Source of the DNA: Candidatus Poribacteria bacterium
GTDB taxonomy: Bacteria > Poribacteria > WGA-4E > WGA-3G
Length of the DNA stretch: 64,000 bases
Reading direction: 5' to 3'
NCBI GenBank assembly: GCA_958295945.1
Contig: OY282386.1
Location: 2,046,001 to 2,110,000, forward strand
The position numbers and the translations under genes are program-made. This document shows, in pieces, positions 7,777 to 16,880 of this stretch. Every line of letters starts with the position of its first letter. Position 1 is the stretch's first letter. Under the pieces are notes generated by a model. That model was not told where the DNA came from, did no database searches, and saw nothing but the letters and a program-made list of their open reading frames with translations.

Positions 7777-9315
7777 ATGAAAATACTTATTCTTGTTATT
7801 ATCAGTTCACTACTATTCTTAACCCAAACAATCACATTTGCTGGTGTCAGCATACCGAATGTTTTCGGGAACAACATGGTGTTACAGCGTGATATGCCAG
7901 CTCCGATATGGGGGTGGGCTTCCCCAAATGAAGCACTCACGATTACTGTTCTTAGACAGGATGTTGAAAGCGAAGTTGACACATACATAGTTAAGGCAGA
8001 TGAAAAAGGAAATTGGAGAACAACACTTAAAGCTACACCAGCAGGCGGTCCGTATAAGATTGAGATTTCTGGTGAAAATACCATTGAACTTTCAGATATT
8101 CTCTTCGGTGAGGTGTGGGTATGTTCAGGACAGTCGAATATGGCATGGTCCGTCCAACAATCTAATAACAGTCAGGAAGAGATTGCCTCGGCGAACTATC
8201 CTATGATTCGGTTGTTCCATATTCCTAATGAAATCTCCGGACTTCCATCTCCAGATTTAAAAGCACAATGGCGACCAACTACACCTGATAATATAAGACA
8301 TTTTTCTGCTGTAGCCTACTCTTTCGGTAGACATCTATACAAAGAACTTAACGTACCAATAGGATTGATAAATTCCTCTTGGGGAGGAAGTCGTATTGAA
8401 CCGTGGACTCCTCCTGAAGGTTTTGCTTCGGTTAAGGCTCTTGCATCAATCTCTGAAGAACTCCAAGATATAGATCAGAATATTCGCATGAAACTTCCAG
8501 AGACGTTACAAGCACTTGAAACATGGATTGAAAATACGAAGAAGGCTTTAGAGGACAGTGATACTGTCTATGAGATGCCTGAACTTGAACATCCTTTGAA
8601 AAATGGTGGCAGACCTACAGCTATGTATAATAATATGATATATCCTATTGTTCCTTATGCCATTCGTGGGGCACTTTGGTATCAAGGTGAGTCTAACGCG
8701 CGTGAAGGGATGATGTATTATGAAAAGATGAAAGCACTCATACAGGGATGGCGTGAAGTTTGGGAACAAGGTGATTTTCCTTTCTATTTTGTCCAACTTG
8801 CTCCGTGGGGTGGCTATGACCGAGATGACCCTACCCATCTACCTAAATTATGGGAAGCACAAGCAGCTACATTAGAATTGCCAAATACTGGTATGGTAGT
8901 CACAACTGACATTGGTAACGTCAAGGATATTCATCCAAGAAATAAACAGGATGTTGGTTTGAGACTTGCCTATTGGGCACTCGCAAATACGTATGGTAAG
9001 GATGACCTTGTGTTTTCTGGCCCTCTATATAAATCCATGGAAATTGAAGGAAGTGCCATCCGACTAAGTTTCAACCATGCTGGTAGTGGTTTAGCCTCTC
9101 GCGATGGTGAACCTTTGACATGGATTCAAATCGCAGGTGAGGATCAGCAGTTCGTTGATGCTGTTGCTGTGATAGATGGTGATACTATTGTAGTATCAAG
9201 TGATGCGGTTGAGTCACCTGTCGCAGTTCGATTAGGTTGGAATCAAATCGCAGAACCAAACCTAATGAATAAGGAAGGACTACCGGTGTCTCCGTTCCGT
9301 ACAGATACATGGTAG
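7777..9315 (+). CDS. Sialate O-acetylesterase-like (SASA) secreted esterase
   Basis: 512 residues with a clear signal peptide (first about 22 residues, ending TFAG). An N-terminal beta domain is followed by the SGNH-type nucleophile motif GQSNM (S120), then LINSSWGGSRIEPW, a GALWYQGESNA block and the C-terminal catalytic region ending with DIHPRNKQDVGLRLA, which holds the D-x-x-H. This arrangement is that of DUF303/SASA carbohydrate acetylesterases, which remove acetyl groups from sialic acids or xylan. AAAGGAG lies before ATG 7777. Export and the carbohydrate genes downstream suggest deacetylation of host or algal polysaccharide; the substrate is inference. Confidence 0.88.
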   Translation: MKILILVIISSLLFLTQTITFAGVSIPNVFGNNMVLQRDMPAPIWGWASPNEALTITVLRQDVESEVDTYIVKADEKGNWRTTLKATPAGGPYKIEISGENTIELSDILFGEVWVCSGQSNMAWSVQQSNNSQEEIASANYPMIRLFHIPNEISGLPSPDLKAQWRPTTPDNIRHFSAVAYSFGRHLYKELNVPIGLINSSWGGSRIEPWTPPEGFASVKALASISEELQDIDQNIRMKLPETLQALETWIENTKKALEDSDTVYEMPELEHPLKNGGRPTAMYNNMIYPIVPYAIRGALWYQGESNAREGMMYYEKMKALIQGWREVWEQGDFPFYFVQLAPWGGYDRDDPTHLPKLWEAQAATLELPNTGMVVTTDIGNVKDIHPRNKQDVGLRLAYWALANTYGKDDLVFSGPLYKSMEIEGSAIRLSFNHAGSGLASRDGEPLTWIQIAGEDQQFVDAVAVIDGDTIVVSSDAVESPVAVRLGWNQIAEPNLMNKEGLPVSPFRTDTW

Positions 9316-9344
9316 AATATGTAATAAGAACAATTGACCAACTT

Positions 9345-9427
9345 GTAGGCGTGCTTTGTAAGCGCGCCTATTTTGTATAATACCATATTAACCCGATTCG
9401 TAGCGCGAGGTCTCAGTGCCTCGCGCT
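9345..9427. repeat. Two GTAG-headed hairpins between convergent genes
   Basis: First element: GTAGG at 9345-9349, stem TAGGCGTGCTT/AAGCGCGCCTA (one G-T pair) with a 3-base loop, ending 9370. Second: GTAG at 9400-9403, stem AGCGCGAGG/CCTCGCGCT, 8-base loop, ending 9427. They lie between the + strand esterase and the - strand dehydratase and may serve as terminators in both directions. The first recurs at 51532 and 51963. Confidence 0.65.
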
Positions 9428-9488
9428 CCTGACTCTATCTAAAAAATAATAATCATGTAAATGAGGTATAATACCAAACAATCTGAAT

Positions 9489-10427
9489 TTATGCTGCTAA
9501 TGCTGCGAAGATAGCCTTAATGTAACCAACAGAATACGCTAAACCGTCATTACATTCCAATCTTGGAATGTGGTCAGCATTGATACATCCATCAAAACCA
9601 ACTTTTTGAAGTTCTCGAACAATTTTGAACATGTTCATATCACCATCGTCAAGGAGAGTTTCCTCAAATGCACCTGCAGTTGCGAGACTACCACGTACAT
9701 TCCGAAGGTGGATCATGAAGATACGACCTTTACGTCCATAATTATTTATCTCATCAAGAACGATAGCACTACCACCGGCTTCTGCCCGTGTTCCACAACA
9801 GTATAGATAACCAACATTCCTACTTGGAAAGGCATCAATGACACGATGAAAACCCAGACCACCCAACGGTGTATCAGGATTCGGCACATCAGATGGATGT
9901 ATTGCTAACTTTATGTCGTGTTCATCCGCTATGGGAACTAATGCACCGTAGACATCGCAGAAACGTTTCCACCACTCGTCAAGTTCATCCCGTGTCGGTG
10001 TCCCTGGCGGATTTTTCGTTGCTGCTCGACTCTCTCCACGTGAAATGTATCCGCCACGATGAACTGCAGAATAACGCGTCATCAAGTAGTCAAATGTATC
10101 TCCCCAGAAACGTTGACGGGCAATTGGCACACCTGCTTCAGCGAATACTTTTAATGCGTTGCATGTATTCTCAAGTTCTTTATCACCACCAGGTTGTCCT
10201 TTCATAAACTTCTCTGTAATGTTTGGGAGTGTCACACGGTTGATATTCAGACCGTAAGATCGTATCAGTCTTTTCATTTTCAACAGTTCGTCTAAATCCG
10301 GATACCCCTGTTCTTTGACACCGGGGAAAGACCCACCGTTTCCAAAATCTATACAATCTGCACCAAGTTGAGTAACCTGTTTCAGATAGGTTTCAGACAA
10401 ACCGCCATCCCATACTGAAATCTTCAT
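9489..10427 (-). CDS. Mannonate dehydratase-like TIM-barrel enzyme (UxuA family)
   Basis: 312 residues; AAAGGAG precedes the ATG at 10427. Motifs match the UxuA fold: IHPSDVPNP...GLGFHRV (UxuA: HPDDPP...GLPRIV), CCGTRAEAG, FMIHLRNVRG, a GDMNMFKIV segment and C-terminal INADHIPRL, giving His/Cys/Asp ligands for the divalent metal. UxuA removes water from D-mannonate to give 2-keto-3-deoxygluconate. The protein is shorter than typical UxuA (about 350-390), so a related sugar-acid dehydratase or isomerase is possible. It sits 10 bases downstream of a Gfo/Idh/MocA gene in a carbohydrate block, in line with uronate catabolism. Confidence 0.65.
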   Translation of the reverse strand: MKISVWDGGLSETYLKQVTQLGADCIDFGNGGSFPGVKEQGYPDLDELLKMKRLIRSYGLNINRVTLPNITEKFMKGQPGGDKELENTCNALKVFAEAGVPIARQRFWGDTFDYLMTRYSAVHRGGYISRGESRAATKNPPGTPTRDELDEWWKRFCDVYGALVPIADEHDIKLAIHPSDVPNPDTPLGGLGFHRVIDAFPSRNVGYLYCCGTRAEAGGSAIVLDEINNYGRKGRIFMIHLRNVRGSLATAGAFEETLLDDGDMNMFKIVRELQKVGFDGCINADHIPRLECNDGLAYSVGYIKAIFAALAA

Positions 10428-10437
10428 ACAAACTCCT

Positions 10438-11466
10438 TTACAAAGGTAATGAGACCGGTTGACCAGTTTCTACGGATTGATATGCAGCCAGTGCGATTTC
10501 AACAGCAGCACGACCATCCACGCCGGTAATCGGAGGGACAGTCCCATTGCGTATTGAATCCACAAATACTCGTACTTCCTGTTGCACTGGAGGTGGCACC
10601 TTAATATCTCCAATTCGGATACTCTTACCTTCCTCTTCAAATGGTTTAATCTGAATTGATGCGTCACCACCCCATATTTGTGGAAAATAGATGGTTCCTT
10701 TTTCGCAGTCCACACGTCCTCCATATCCACCAACAGCAGCAGCATGACTGGAATGGAGCAAACCAACTGCACCATTTTCAAATTTCAACGAAGCGAGCAC
10801 GACATCTGGATAATCAGTTTCTTTTTGCACAAACTTCCCACCTGCACCAAAGACAGAAACAACTTCTCCACATGTCCACCGCATAAAATCAATCTCATGT
10901 GCATTGATTTCCATCAGACTACCCCCGGACTTTGCGCGTTCTAACCGCCATGGAGTACGATGCCCTCCACGCCAAGGTCCGCCGATGCGATGAACCATCA
11001 TATTGACAGGTGCACCAAGTTCATTACTCTGTACTATTTCTCTGACTTTAGAATGTGTTGCATGATACCGACAAACCAAACCGATTGTTAGATAAACTTC
11101 ATTATCTACAGCGGCACTGATCATTGCATCACAATCTTCTAATGTTGGAGCCATCGGTTTTTCAGAAAATACATGCTTGCCTGCATTCGCTGCATCAACC
11201 GCCATCTGTGCGTGTAGGAAGGGAGGTGATGCGATAAGCACGGCACGGATTCTGTCATTTGCAAGCAGTTCATGATAATCGGTGGTATATTCTGTATTGA
11301 GATTGTCAGCAGCAGCTTTTGCCAAGTCCTTCTGCAGGTCACTTACAGATATGATTTCTATTCCTTCAACAGCGTTTGCCCCATTTGCGAGGCTTCTTCC
11401 CATACCACCGCAACCGATTATCCCGATGCCGATGGTCTCCATAGATTGTGTTTCATCAATTTGCAA
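10438..11466 (-). CDS. Gfo/Idh/MocA family NAD(P)-dependent oxidoreductase
   Basis: 342 residues starting from TTG 11466, chosen because GGAGG lies 7 bases upstream; a later in-frame ATG at 11442 lacks such a site. The N-terminal Rossmann fold shows GIGIIGCGGMGR, then the family's SEKPMAP (EKP lysine) and a C-terminal substrate domain with HEIDFMRW. These enzymes oxidise or isomerise sugars and inositols through NAD(P). The gene is followed after 10 bases by the mannonate-dehydratase-like gene and starts 4 bases after the LamG gene, so the three are probably one transcript. Substrate not predictable. Confidence 0.9.
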   Translation of the reverse strand: MQIDETQSMETIGIGIIGCGGMGRSLANGANAVEGIEIISVSDLQKDLAKAAADNLNTEYTTDYHELLANDRIRAVLIASPPFLHAQMAVDAANAGKHVFSEKPMAPTLEDCDAMISAAVDNEVYLTIGLVCRYHATHSKVREIVQSNELGAPVNMMVHRIGGPWRGGHRTPWRLERAKSGGSLMEINAHEIDFMRWTCGEVVSVFGAGGKFVQKETDYPDVVLASLKFENGAVGLLHSSHAAAVGGYGGRVDCEKGTIYFPQIWGGDASIQIKPFEEEGKSIRIGDIKVPPPVQQEVRVFVDSIRNGTVPPITGVDGRAAVEIALAAYQSVETGQPVSLPL

Positions 11467-11470
11467 TCTT

Positions 11471-12307
11471 TTACCTCCGTCGTGCCTTTATTTGTCCCCA
11501 AGTTACGCTCAAATGATTTGTTGTTGGACTCACATCAAGTCCTTCTGCATTCATGTTATTTTTAACTTCAGCTGCTGTGAGTGCCCTGTCATAGACGCGA
11601 AATTCGTCAAGATATCCTTGGATAGCATCTGCATTAACACCGTCTGATCTGTCACCAATACCTAACAAAAGACCACCTGCCGGGATTTTACCAGCAGCAA
11701 CGGTATGATCTATTGCAAGTTTACCATCCACATAGTAACTAACATTTGAACCATCATAAGTGCCAACAATATGAATCCATTTTCCAATAGGTATATCTTC
11801 CTGGATAAGATGTTGGCCTGCATTTGTTGCCTTAGCACCGACTTTGACAAAAAAACCGTGTCTGTTGTCGTCATCATCATAATACAGGGTGACAGCTTTG
11901 GAATTAGTGGGTTGATCGTCAAGTGAAATGATACGGTTCCAACTATCATCTAATGCATTGATTTTAACCCAGCATTCTAAAGAGATTTCATCCCAATCAC
12001 GGTCTATCTTCGGAGGATCAGAATCCTCAACAAGAAAATAGTCATCAACACCGTCAAGTAAAACGCATTCTCCGACCATACAATCTGCTGCAGGGACAAG
12101 TTCAGGATCACCATCAACTATTGCCTTTAAACCGGAAAAAACATCCTCTGCATGGTTGTTGATTTGCACAGTATCACTATCAAACGACCAATATGCAACC
12201 AAACCGTCTTCAACCGCTCCAATTGCTGCATAAGTTGGTTGTGTTATCAATGTGGAAAATAGAAACACAATCAAAATTGCGATGAATAAATAAATTTTAG
12301 CGAACAT
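11471..12307 (-). CDS. Secreted LamG-domain (concanavalin A-like) protein
   Basis: 278 residues. A signal peptide covers residues 1 to about 27 (hydrophobic run, ending TYAA). Then comes LVAYWSFD, LDGVDDYFLVED, ISLECWVKI, GKWIHIVGTYDGSNVSYYVDGKL and a final GYLDEFRVYDRALTAAEV: the standard jelly-roll signature of LamG/pentraxin-like domains that bind carbohydrate or protein surfaces. AAAGGAG lies before the ATG. Abundant in sponge-associated bacteria; probably cell-surface or secreted binding. The partner is unknown. It leads the Gfo and dehydratase genes in the same direction. Confidence 0.88.
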   Translation of the reverse strand: MFAKIYLFIAILIVFLFSTLITQPTYAAIGAVEDGLVAYWSFDSDTVQINNHAEDVFSGLKAIVDGDPELVPAADCMVGECVLLDGVDDYFLVEDSDPPKIDRDWDEISLECWVKINALDDSWNRIISLDDQPTNSKAVTLYYDDDDNRHGFFVKVGAKATNAGQHLIQEDIPIGKWIHIVGTYDGSNVSYYVDGKLAIDHTVAAGKIPAGGLLLGIGDRSDGVNADAIQGYLDEFRVYDRALTAAEVKNNMNAEGLDVSPTTNHLSVTWGQIKARRR

Positions 12308-12474
12308 GATGTCTCCTTTAATGGATTGGCATGTTAAAGATATTTATCTATCTAACAAGCCAAATTGAGAATTGCAAAGTAGATATAACGATGTATAAAC
12401 TTTGATATTCAAACACCTCTTTCGCTCATACATTAGACATTATAATGAATTAATCAACGTCCCCTGTGAACATC

Positions 12475-12539
12475 GTAGGGGCGGGGTTTCCCCGCCCGTC
12501 CACGGGTATTCCAGTCGGGCGGGGAAACCCCGCCCCTAC
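12475..12539. repeat. Head-to-head pair of GTAG hairpins (24-bp inverted repeat)
   Basis: Arms 12475-12498 and 12516-12539 are perfect 24-base inverted copies separated by 17 bases. Each arm begins with GTAG at its outer end and contains the palindrome GGGGTTTCCCC. This resembles paired REP sequences (BIME-like). Confidence 0.75.
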
Positions 12540-12715
12540 ACGCCACGCCTGTGAATGAAGCAACATTGGACAATTAAATCGGCATAATGTCTATTCTTGG
12601 TGTTTAACCTATTGCAGTAACGTGAGTTTGATAAGTCAGATTTATGTATTCGGTGCGGTATCCTAATCACACGATATGTGTTAATTTAGCGGATATCCTT
12701 AAATAGAGGCTTATG

Positions 12716-12740
12716 ATTCGGTTTGGAAACCGAACCCTAC
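12716..12740 (-). repeat. GTAG-headed hairpin
   Basis: On the minus strand GTAGG leads into GTTCGGTTT, loop CC, AAACCGAAT. It is a close relative of the elements at 350 and 3381, placed just after the stop codon side of the crystallin-like gene, where it may act as a terminator. Confidence 0.6.
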
Positions 12741-12757
12741 CGAGTGTTAGCCTATTC

Positions 12758-14149
12758 CTACGTTACATCACGCATAGCACGACGACGTGCATCTGCTCGG
12801 TCCCTTTCGGTTTCAGCATCAGACTGTGCTTCAGGCTGTTCCGCAAAAATGGAAACATATTGTGATGCCTCACCTTTACGTTTGAAGATACGGAAGTAAT
12901 CAAAACGTGTTAATGTCGGTGGAATATTTCCTGGACAGAGTGAATGTAAACCAACTTCCACTCTCGGTCCCATAGCAACACGAGTAATACCAACACCTTT
13001 CCAATGGATTCCGTCTTGACTTGCAAAAGAAGAGATTTGATTTCCACGTCTTTCTAAACGTAAGAATAGTTCACGGACATTCCGCATACCCCCACGTCCT
13101 ACAAGGTGGAAACGTCTATTTACATGCCTTTCAAAACGTACATCCCCACGAAAAGCATGAGGTCCGGATGTTTTTTCCAAGCGAACAAACTGGTTTTCAT
13201 TCTTCCAGATTATTATGCCGCCGTGCTCGCGTAATTGTGGAGAGATACGCAACCGGGTTTCAATAGCAAAGTCTTCTGTTACTGCCATGAGTAGCCTTGG
13301 GGCAGTCATATCTCCACCGTGTCCGTTTGGCCCGTGCCATAGATCTTGACCTGATTCCGTTCGCATTTCAAGATAGCCTTGACGTTCAGTCCATCCACCA
13401 CCACCTTGAGGGTCTTCCCATCGCCATTCTGGACGCATATCGTTGCCAATAAATTCGTCCTCAAACACCATTTCAGTAAATTCACCTGATGATGCCCATC
13501 CTTCTATCTTTATGGCAGAGATCGAATCACCGAAACTTTGCGGTAACAGGTGTAAGTTCGGGAGTTCCTTTTTAAATTCTGAAGGTTCCATTCTTATCGA
13601 CAACTTCTGACCTTCAAAATCTGGGTGTTCATAGAATACAACTTCAGCACCATCGGGTGGGAAGTTAGGACCTTTGAAGATACGGATTGAGGATATTCTG
13701 TCTTCAAACCATGTTCCTCCCTGTGGGTCTCGCAGGTTAGATATGTCACGCAGGATTGTGAGTTTCTTACCCTTGAATTCTGCGTGTTCATAACAATCCA
13801 CAATCATCGGTATCGTTCCCCATTCAGGACCAACAACATCTATTGTTGAACCAAAACTGATGGAGGATACCCTATCAGCAAAGTTGAATGCAACGTCATG
13901 CAAGTTTGGGTAAAAACCTGGTCCGAGGGCAAGTTTCTTGCCTTTATAGTTGGCATGTTGATGTAATATTACTTTGTAATTTGGACTTCCAGAAAAATTC
14001 GGTCCTTTATATACTCGAAGTGAGGAGATATTGTCTTGAAACCCGATATGTCCAGTATGTGGAATCGGTTCTAAGACATATCCCATCCTACCACGAAAAT
14101 TGGTGTGTTGAAACACTTCTACGATAAGACGGGGGATTACAACTGGCAT
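12758..14149 (-). CDS. Four beta/gamma-crystallin repeats fused to a DUF1349-like domain
   Basis: 463 residues without a signal peptide. The first half has four crystallin-type repeats, each with an aromatic-xx-aromatic-G-K start and an SSI strand: VFQHTNFRGRM, LHQHANYKGKK, CYEHAEFKGKK and FYEHPDFEGQK, each followed by DNISSLRV, DRVSSISF, DRISSIRI or DSISAIKI. The D/N-x-I-S-S segments are the calcium-binding motif of microbial beta/gamma-crystallins. From about residue 235 comes a jelly-roll with FIGNDMRPEWRWEDP and LLMAVTEDFAIETRL, as in DUF1349 (regulation-of-enolase-like). The tail is charged (ETERDRADARRRAMRD). Possible calcium-stabilised carbohydrate-binding protein; role inferred only. 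Confidence 0.8.
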   Translation of the reverse strand: MPVVIPRLIVEVFQHTNFRGRMGYVLEPIPHTGHIGFQDNISSLRVYKGPNFSGSPNYKVILHQHANYKGKKLALGPGFYPNLHDVAFNFADRVSSISFGSTIDVVGPEWGTIPMIVDCYEHAEFKGKKLTILRDISNLRDPQGGTWFEDRISSIRIFKGPNFPPDGAEVVFYEHPDFEGQKLSIRMEPSEFKKELPNLHLLPQSFGDSISAIKIEGWASSGEFTEMVFEDEFIGNDMRPEWRWEDPQGGGGWTERQGYLEMRTESGQDLWHGPNGHGGDMTAPRLLMAVTEDFAIETRLRISPQLREHGGIIIWKNENQFVRLEKTSGPHAFRGDVRFERHVNRRFHLVGRGGMRNVRELFLRLERRGNQISSFASQDGIHWKGVGITRVAMGPRVEVGLHSLCPGNIPPTLTRFDYFRIFKRKGEASQYVSIFAEQPEAQSDAETERDRADARRRAMRDVT

Positions 14150-14342
14150 TTTTTTCTCCTTCAGTTACCTTGTCAGATAGATTAAAATTGTTTGAAAAAG
14201 TCAGTTCAGATGTTTGAAATAAGAGAAATATTATTCTTATGCAATACTATACTTTGGACAATTTTCATACGTGAGTTTAGGACAAGAAATTTGTTGGACG
14301 ACATCTGTTACCCAATTCTGACACAGGACACAAACGCTCTTT

Positions 14343-14490
14343 GCTCCAGCGGAGCAATATGTTTATAGCCACAGTAGGAACAACCTCCCCGCTCCAGCGG
14401 AGCGGTATGTATGAATTAACACATAGCACTCCGCTGGAGTGCGAGAATATGCCATAACGTTTCTATAAACATAGCACTCCGCTGGAGTGC
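14343..14490. repeat. Cluster of four AGC-loop hairpins in nested inverted order
   Basis: GCTCC-AGC-GGAGC at 14343-14355 and 14391-14403, and in the opposite orientation GCACTCC-GCT-GGAGTGC at 14426-14442 and 14474-14490. The outer pair shares the tail ATGTTTATAG and the inner pair shares TGAATTAAC or its near complement, so the block is a nested inverted repeat. The rest of 14150-14640 holds no gene I can see. Confidence 0.75.
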
Positions 14491-14640
14491 AGCATTTTTC
14501 GTGGGGTTCCCCCGATATGGGAAACTCGCTGAAAATAGTTTCTCCGTTGAAGACTCAACTTCCACTGAACAAAAACTGTCCAAACTATAGTTATGCAATA
14601 GGTAAAATTATTTGGTTGTTTCTCATGTCTCTGATCTGCA

Positions 14641-14663
14641 TTGGGGTTAGAAACCCCTCCTAC
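14641..14663 (-). repeat. GTAG-headed hairpin overlapping a stop codon
   Basis: On the minus strand GTAGGA is followed by GGGGTT, loop TCT, AACCCC. The TAG of the GTAG head (14660-14662) is the stop codon of the PL22-like gene, so the hairpin begins exactly at the end of translation and may act as a terminator. Confidence 0.7.
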
Positions 14664-15760
14664 AAAAGTTTGTTTAAAGTTGCTTCATAAATCTGAGCGA
14701 ACCCGCTCCTATCCGAAGTAAACACAACATAATTTCCATCAGGACTGAAAGATGGATGTGGATGTGTATGTTGCGGGGCATAAACTTGAATCGGACCGTC
14801 ACTGTATGGAAACGGTCCATCCCAATGTTCACCTAATGATGAAGCATTCGGATAACACAACGTTTTCGGTTCCCCGATTCCATCCCGCGGGTCAAATAGT
14901 TGGATGCCTCTATCAGGGAAATTTGTATCAGCCACCATTAATGTGCCGTCAGTGTTACATATTGCATGCCATGCATTAAATGATGTAATTTGCCGTTCTT
15001 CTTCGGTGTCAACATTGACACACCGGACACCACGTTGCCAATCTACAAAAGCTAACTCACGCGTACGAGGTATCCAAGTTTCGTGTGTTATCCACTCATT
15101 TCTTTCAACATTCCTTGCATAGAGTCTACGATTTCCAGTACCATCACGATGAATTACCCAAACTCTGTCAGTCAAGGGACCCGCGTAATAGAGTAAGTTT
15201 GCATCATCAGGACAAAACTGTAGGTGTGCGATACTATCCCTGCGTAGAATAATGTCATGATCACCTGTCTCAGTGTTGACAATTGCGAGTGCTGACTCTT
15301 CACCTACACTAAAGCGAACTGCCCACCATTTGTCATCGTGGCTTAGTGCGGTTGTTCCCATCGCTGCAGCAACCATGCCGCTATCACGCATTTCAGTTGC
15401 GGAGAAGTTAACCAACTCCCGTTCTTCCAACGTTTCCAAGTCAAGTCGCCATCCACTTGTTCCTGCTGTGAAAAACACGGCAGTACCATCGTGTGATGGG
15501 TGAACTGACCATTCACTGAATTCCGGTCTATCAGTGAGTTGTCGGAGTTGACCTGAACTGCGTTCTTCAGCAAAAATCTGCGGCGTTCCTGTCCGATACG
15601 ACACAAATATCATACGCTGCATCAAATCGTCATACGCAGGAATGATGAAGAACGGATGATGGTGGTGTGCTGAAGCAGTCGTTACCTGACGAATGTGAGT
15701 TCCAGTGCGCCTATCGTAAAATGACCTTGATTCAGCAGAATAAACTGTACCTTTTCCCAT
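14660..15760 (-). CDS. Oligogalacturonate lyase-like (PL22/TolB-type beta-propeller)
   Basis: 366 residues, cytoplasmic (no signal peptide). It opens MGKGTVYSAESRSFYDRRTGTHIRQVT, the usual start of oligogalacturonate lyase-type proteins. Repeated blades carry SHDDKW, CPDDANLL and SPDGNYVVFTSDRSG. The family's catalytic/metal region is seen as ITHETWIPRT and HTHPHPSFSPDG, with HWDGPF between. PL22 enzymes cleave short oligogalacturonates inside the cell, supplying the uronate route that the neighbouring mannonate-dehydratase-like enzyme would continue. A generic WD40-like repeat protein is the alternative. The stop codon is provided by a repeat element. Confidence 0.72.
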   Translation of the reverse strand: MGKGTVYSAESRSFYDRRTGTHIRQVTTASAHHHHPFFIIPAYDDLMQRMIFVSYRTGTPQIFAEERSSGQLRQLTDRPEFSEWSVHPSHDGTAVFFTAGTSGWRLDLETLEERELVNFSATEMRDSGMVAAAMGTTALSHDDKWWAVRFSVGEESALAIVNTETGDHDIILRRDSIAHLQFCPDDANLLYYAGPLTDRVWVIHRDGTGNRRLYARNVERNEWITHETWIPRTRELAFVDWQRGVRCVNVDTEEERQITSFNAWHAICNTDGTLMVADTNFPDRGIQLFDPRDGIGEPKTLCYPNASSLGEHWDGPFPYSDGPIQVYAPQHTHPHPSFSPDGNYVVFTSDRSGFAQIYEATLNKLL

Positions 15761-15820
15761 CCATTAAAACCATCTATAAGTTGAAAGCGGAGACCTGCTT
15801 TTATTCATTCAGAGTTTGAT

Positions 15821-16819
15821 CTATTCTTCAAATGCAGAATCAAATGCAACATCAGAAGGTTCAAAATCATAAGCCTTGACTTCACCACATGCCTCACTGG
15901 CACCGTGTTCTCTATCCATACCACTGTCTTCCCATTCAATAGAAAGTGGACCGTTATAACTAATATTATTAAGGGCACGGATAATCTCTTCAAAATTAAT
16001 ATTACCGCGTCCAATTGAACGGAAATCCCAGAAACGTTTTGAATCGCCAAAGTTCAAATGTCCACCGAACACACCTGACAATCGTGGTGTATCTGCCCAC
16101 CAAACATCCTTCATGTGAACGTGATATATCCGATCAGCTAAACGTTCAATGAACGCTACATAATCAACGCCTTGGTATCCAAGATGACTGGGGTCATAGT
16201 TGAAACCAAAAGTCTCTCTACCATCAAGTGCTTCAATTGCGCGCTCAGCAGTAACGATGTCAAATGCAATTTCAGTGGGATGAACTTCAAGACCGAACTT
16301 AACACCTACCTCATCAAACACATCAAATATAGGATTCCATTTGTCTGCGAAATCTTTAAATCCAGCATCAATTTGGGACGGGTCTACCGGTGGAAACGAA
16401 TAGAGTAGATGCCATATTGAACTCCCGGTAAATCCGTTGACGACATCAACGCCAAGTTTTGCGGCAGCCCGTGCTGTGTTTTTCATCTCTTCGGCAGCAC
16501 GTTCTTGAACGCCAGTAGGATCTCCATCACCCCAAATCGACTCAGATAGAATTGATTGGTGTCGGTCGTCAATATTATCACATACTGCTTGTCCAACGAG
16601 GTGATTACTAATCGACCAAACTTTCAATCCATATTTTGCAAGTAGATCATGTCTTCCTTGACAATAACTATCGTCAGCAAGTGCTTTATCCGTTTCAAAA
16701 TGGTCTCCCCAACAAGCCAGTTCTAAACCGTCATATCCCCACTCACTCGCCTTTTTTGCTAAATCTTCAAGGGTTAAATCTGCCCATTGTCCAGTAAATA
16801 GAGTAACAGGTCTTGCCAT
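15821..16819 (-). CDS. Sugar phosphate isomerase/epimerase (AP endonuclease 2-type TIM barrel)
   Basis: 332 residues; AAAGGAG lies before the ATG at 16819. Metal ligands of the xylose-isomerase-like fold are seen in order: GLEVHPTE (E), [14 protein letters not shown] (D, H), [11 protein letters not shown] (H, D) and SIEWEDSG (E). Proteins of this type (IolE-like and relatives) isomerise or epimerise inositol- or sugar-derived substrates and are often paired with Gfo/Idh/MocA oxidoreductases, as here with the gene at 16881-18053 some 60 bases upstream. Substrate unknown. The C-terminus is acidic. Confidence 0.85.
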   Translation of the reverse strand: MARPVTLFTGQWADLTLEDLAKKASEWGYDGLELACWGDHFETDKALADDSYCQGRHDLLAKYGLKVWSISNHLVGQAVCDNIDDRHQSILSESIWGDGDPTGVQERAAEEMKNTARAAAKLGVDVVNGFTGSSIWHLLYSFPPVDPSQIDAGFKDFADKWNPIFDVFDEVGVKFGLEVHPTEIAFDIVTAERAIEALDGRETFGFNYDPSHLGYQGVDYVAFIERLADRIYHVHMKDVWWADTPRLSGVFGGHLNFGDSKRFWDFRSIGRGNINFEEIIRALNNISYNGPLSIEWEDSGMDREHGASEACGEVKAYDFEPSDVAFDSAFEE

Positions 16820-16880
16820 ATTTATTCTCCTTTATTCATAATTAAGTCCAAGTCAACTGTCTCAAATGTTTTCTATTCTT

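Larger units (their letters stand above)
12308..12757. other. Gene-free interval with palindromes
   Basis: About 450 bases without a gene. It holds the inverted pair at 12475-12539 and a further GTAG-headed hairpin at 12716-12740. The remainder is AT-rich and shows nothing else I can identify. Confidence 0.6.
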
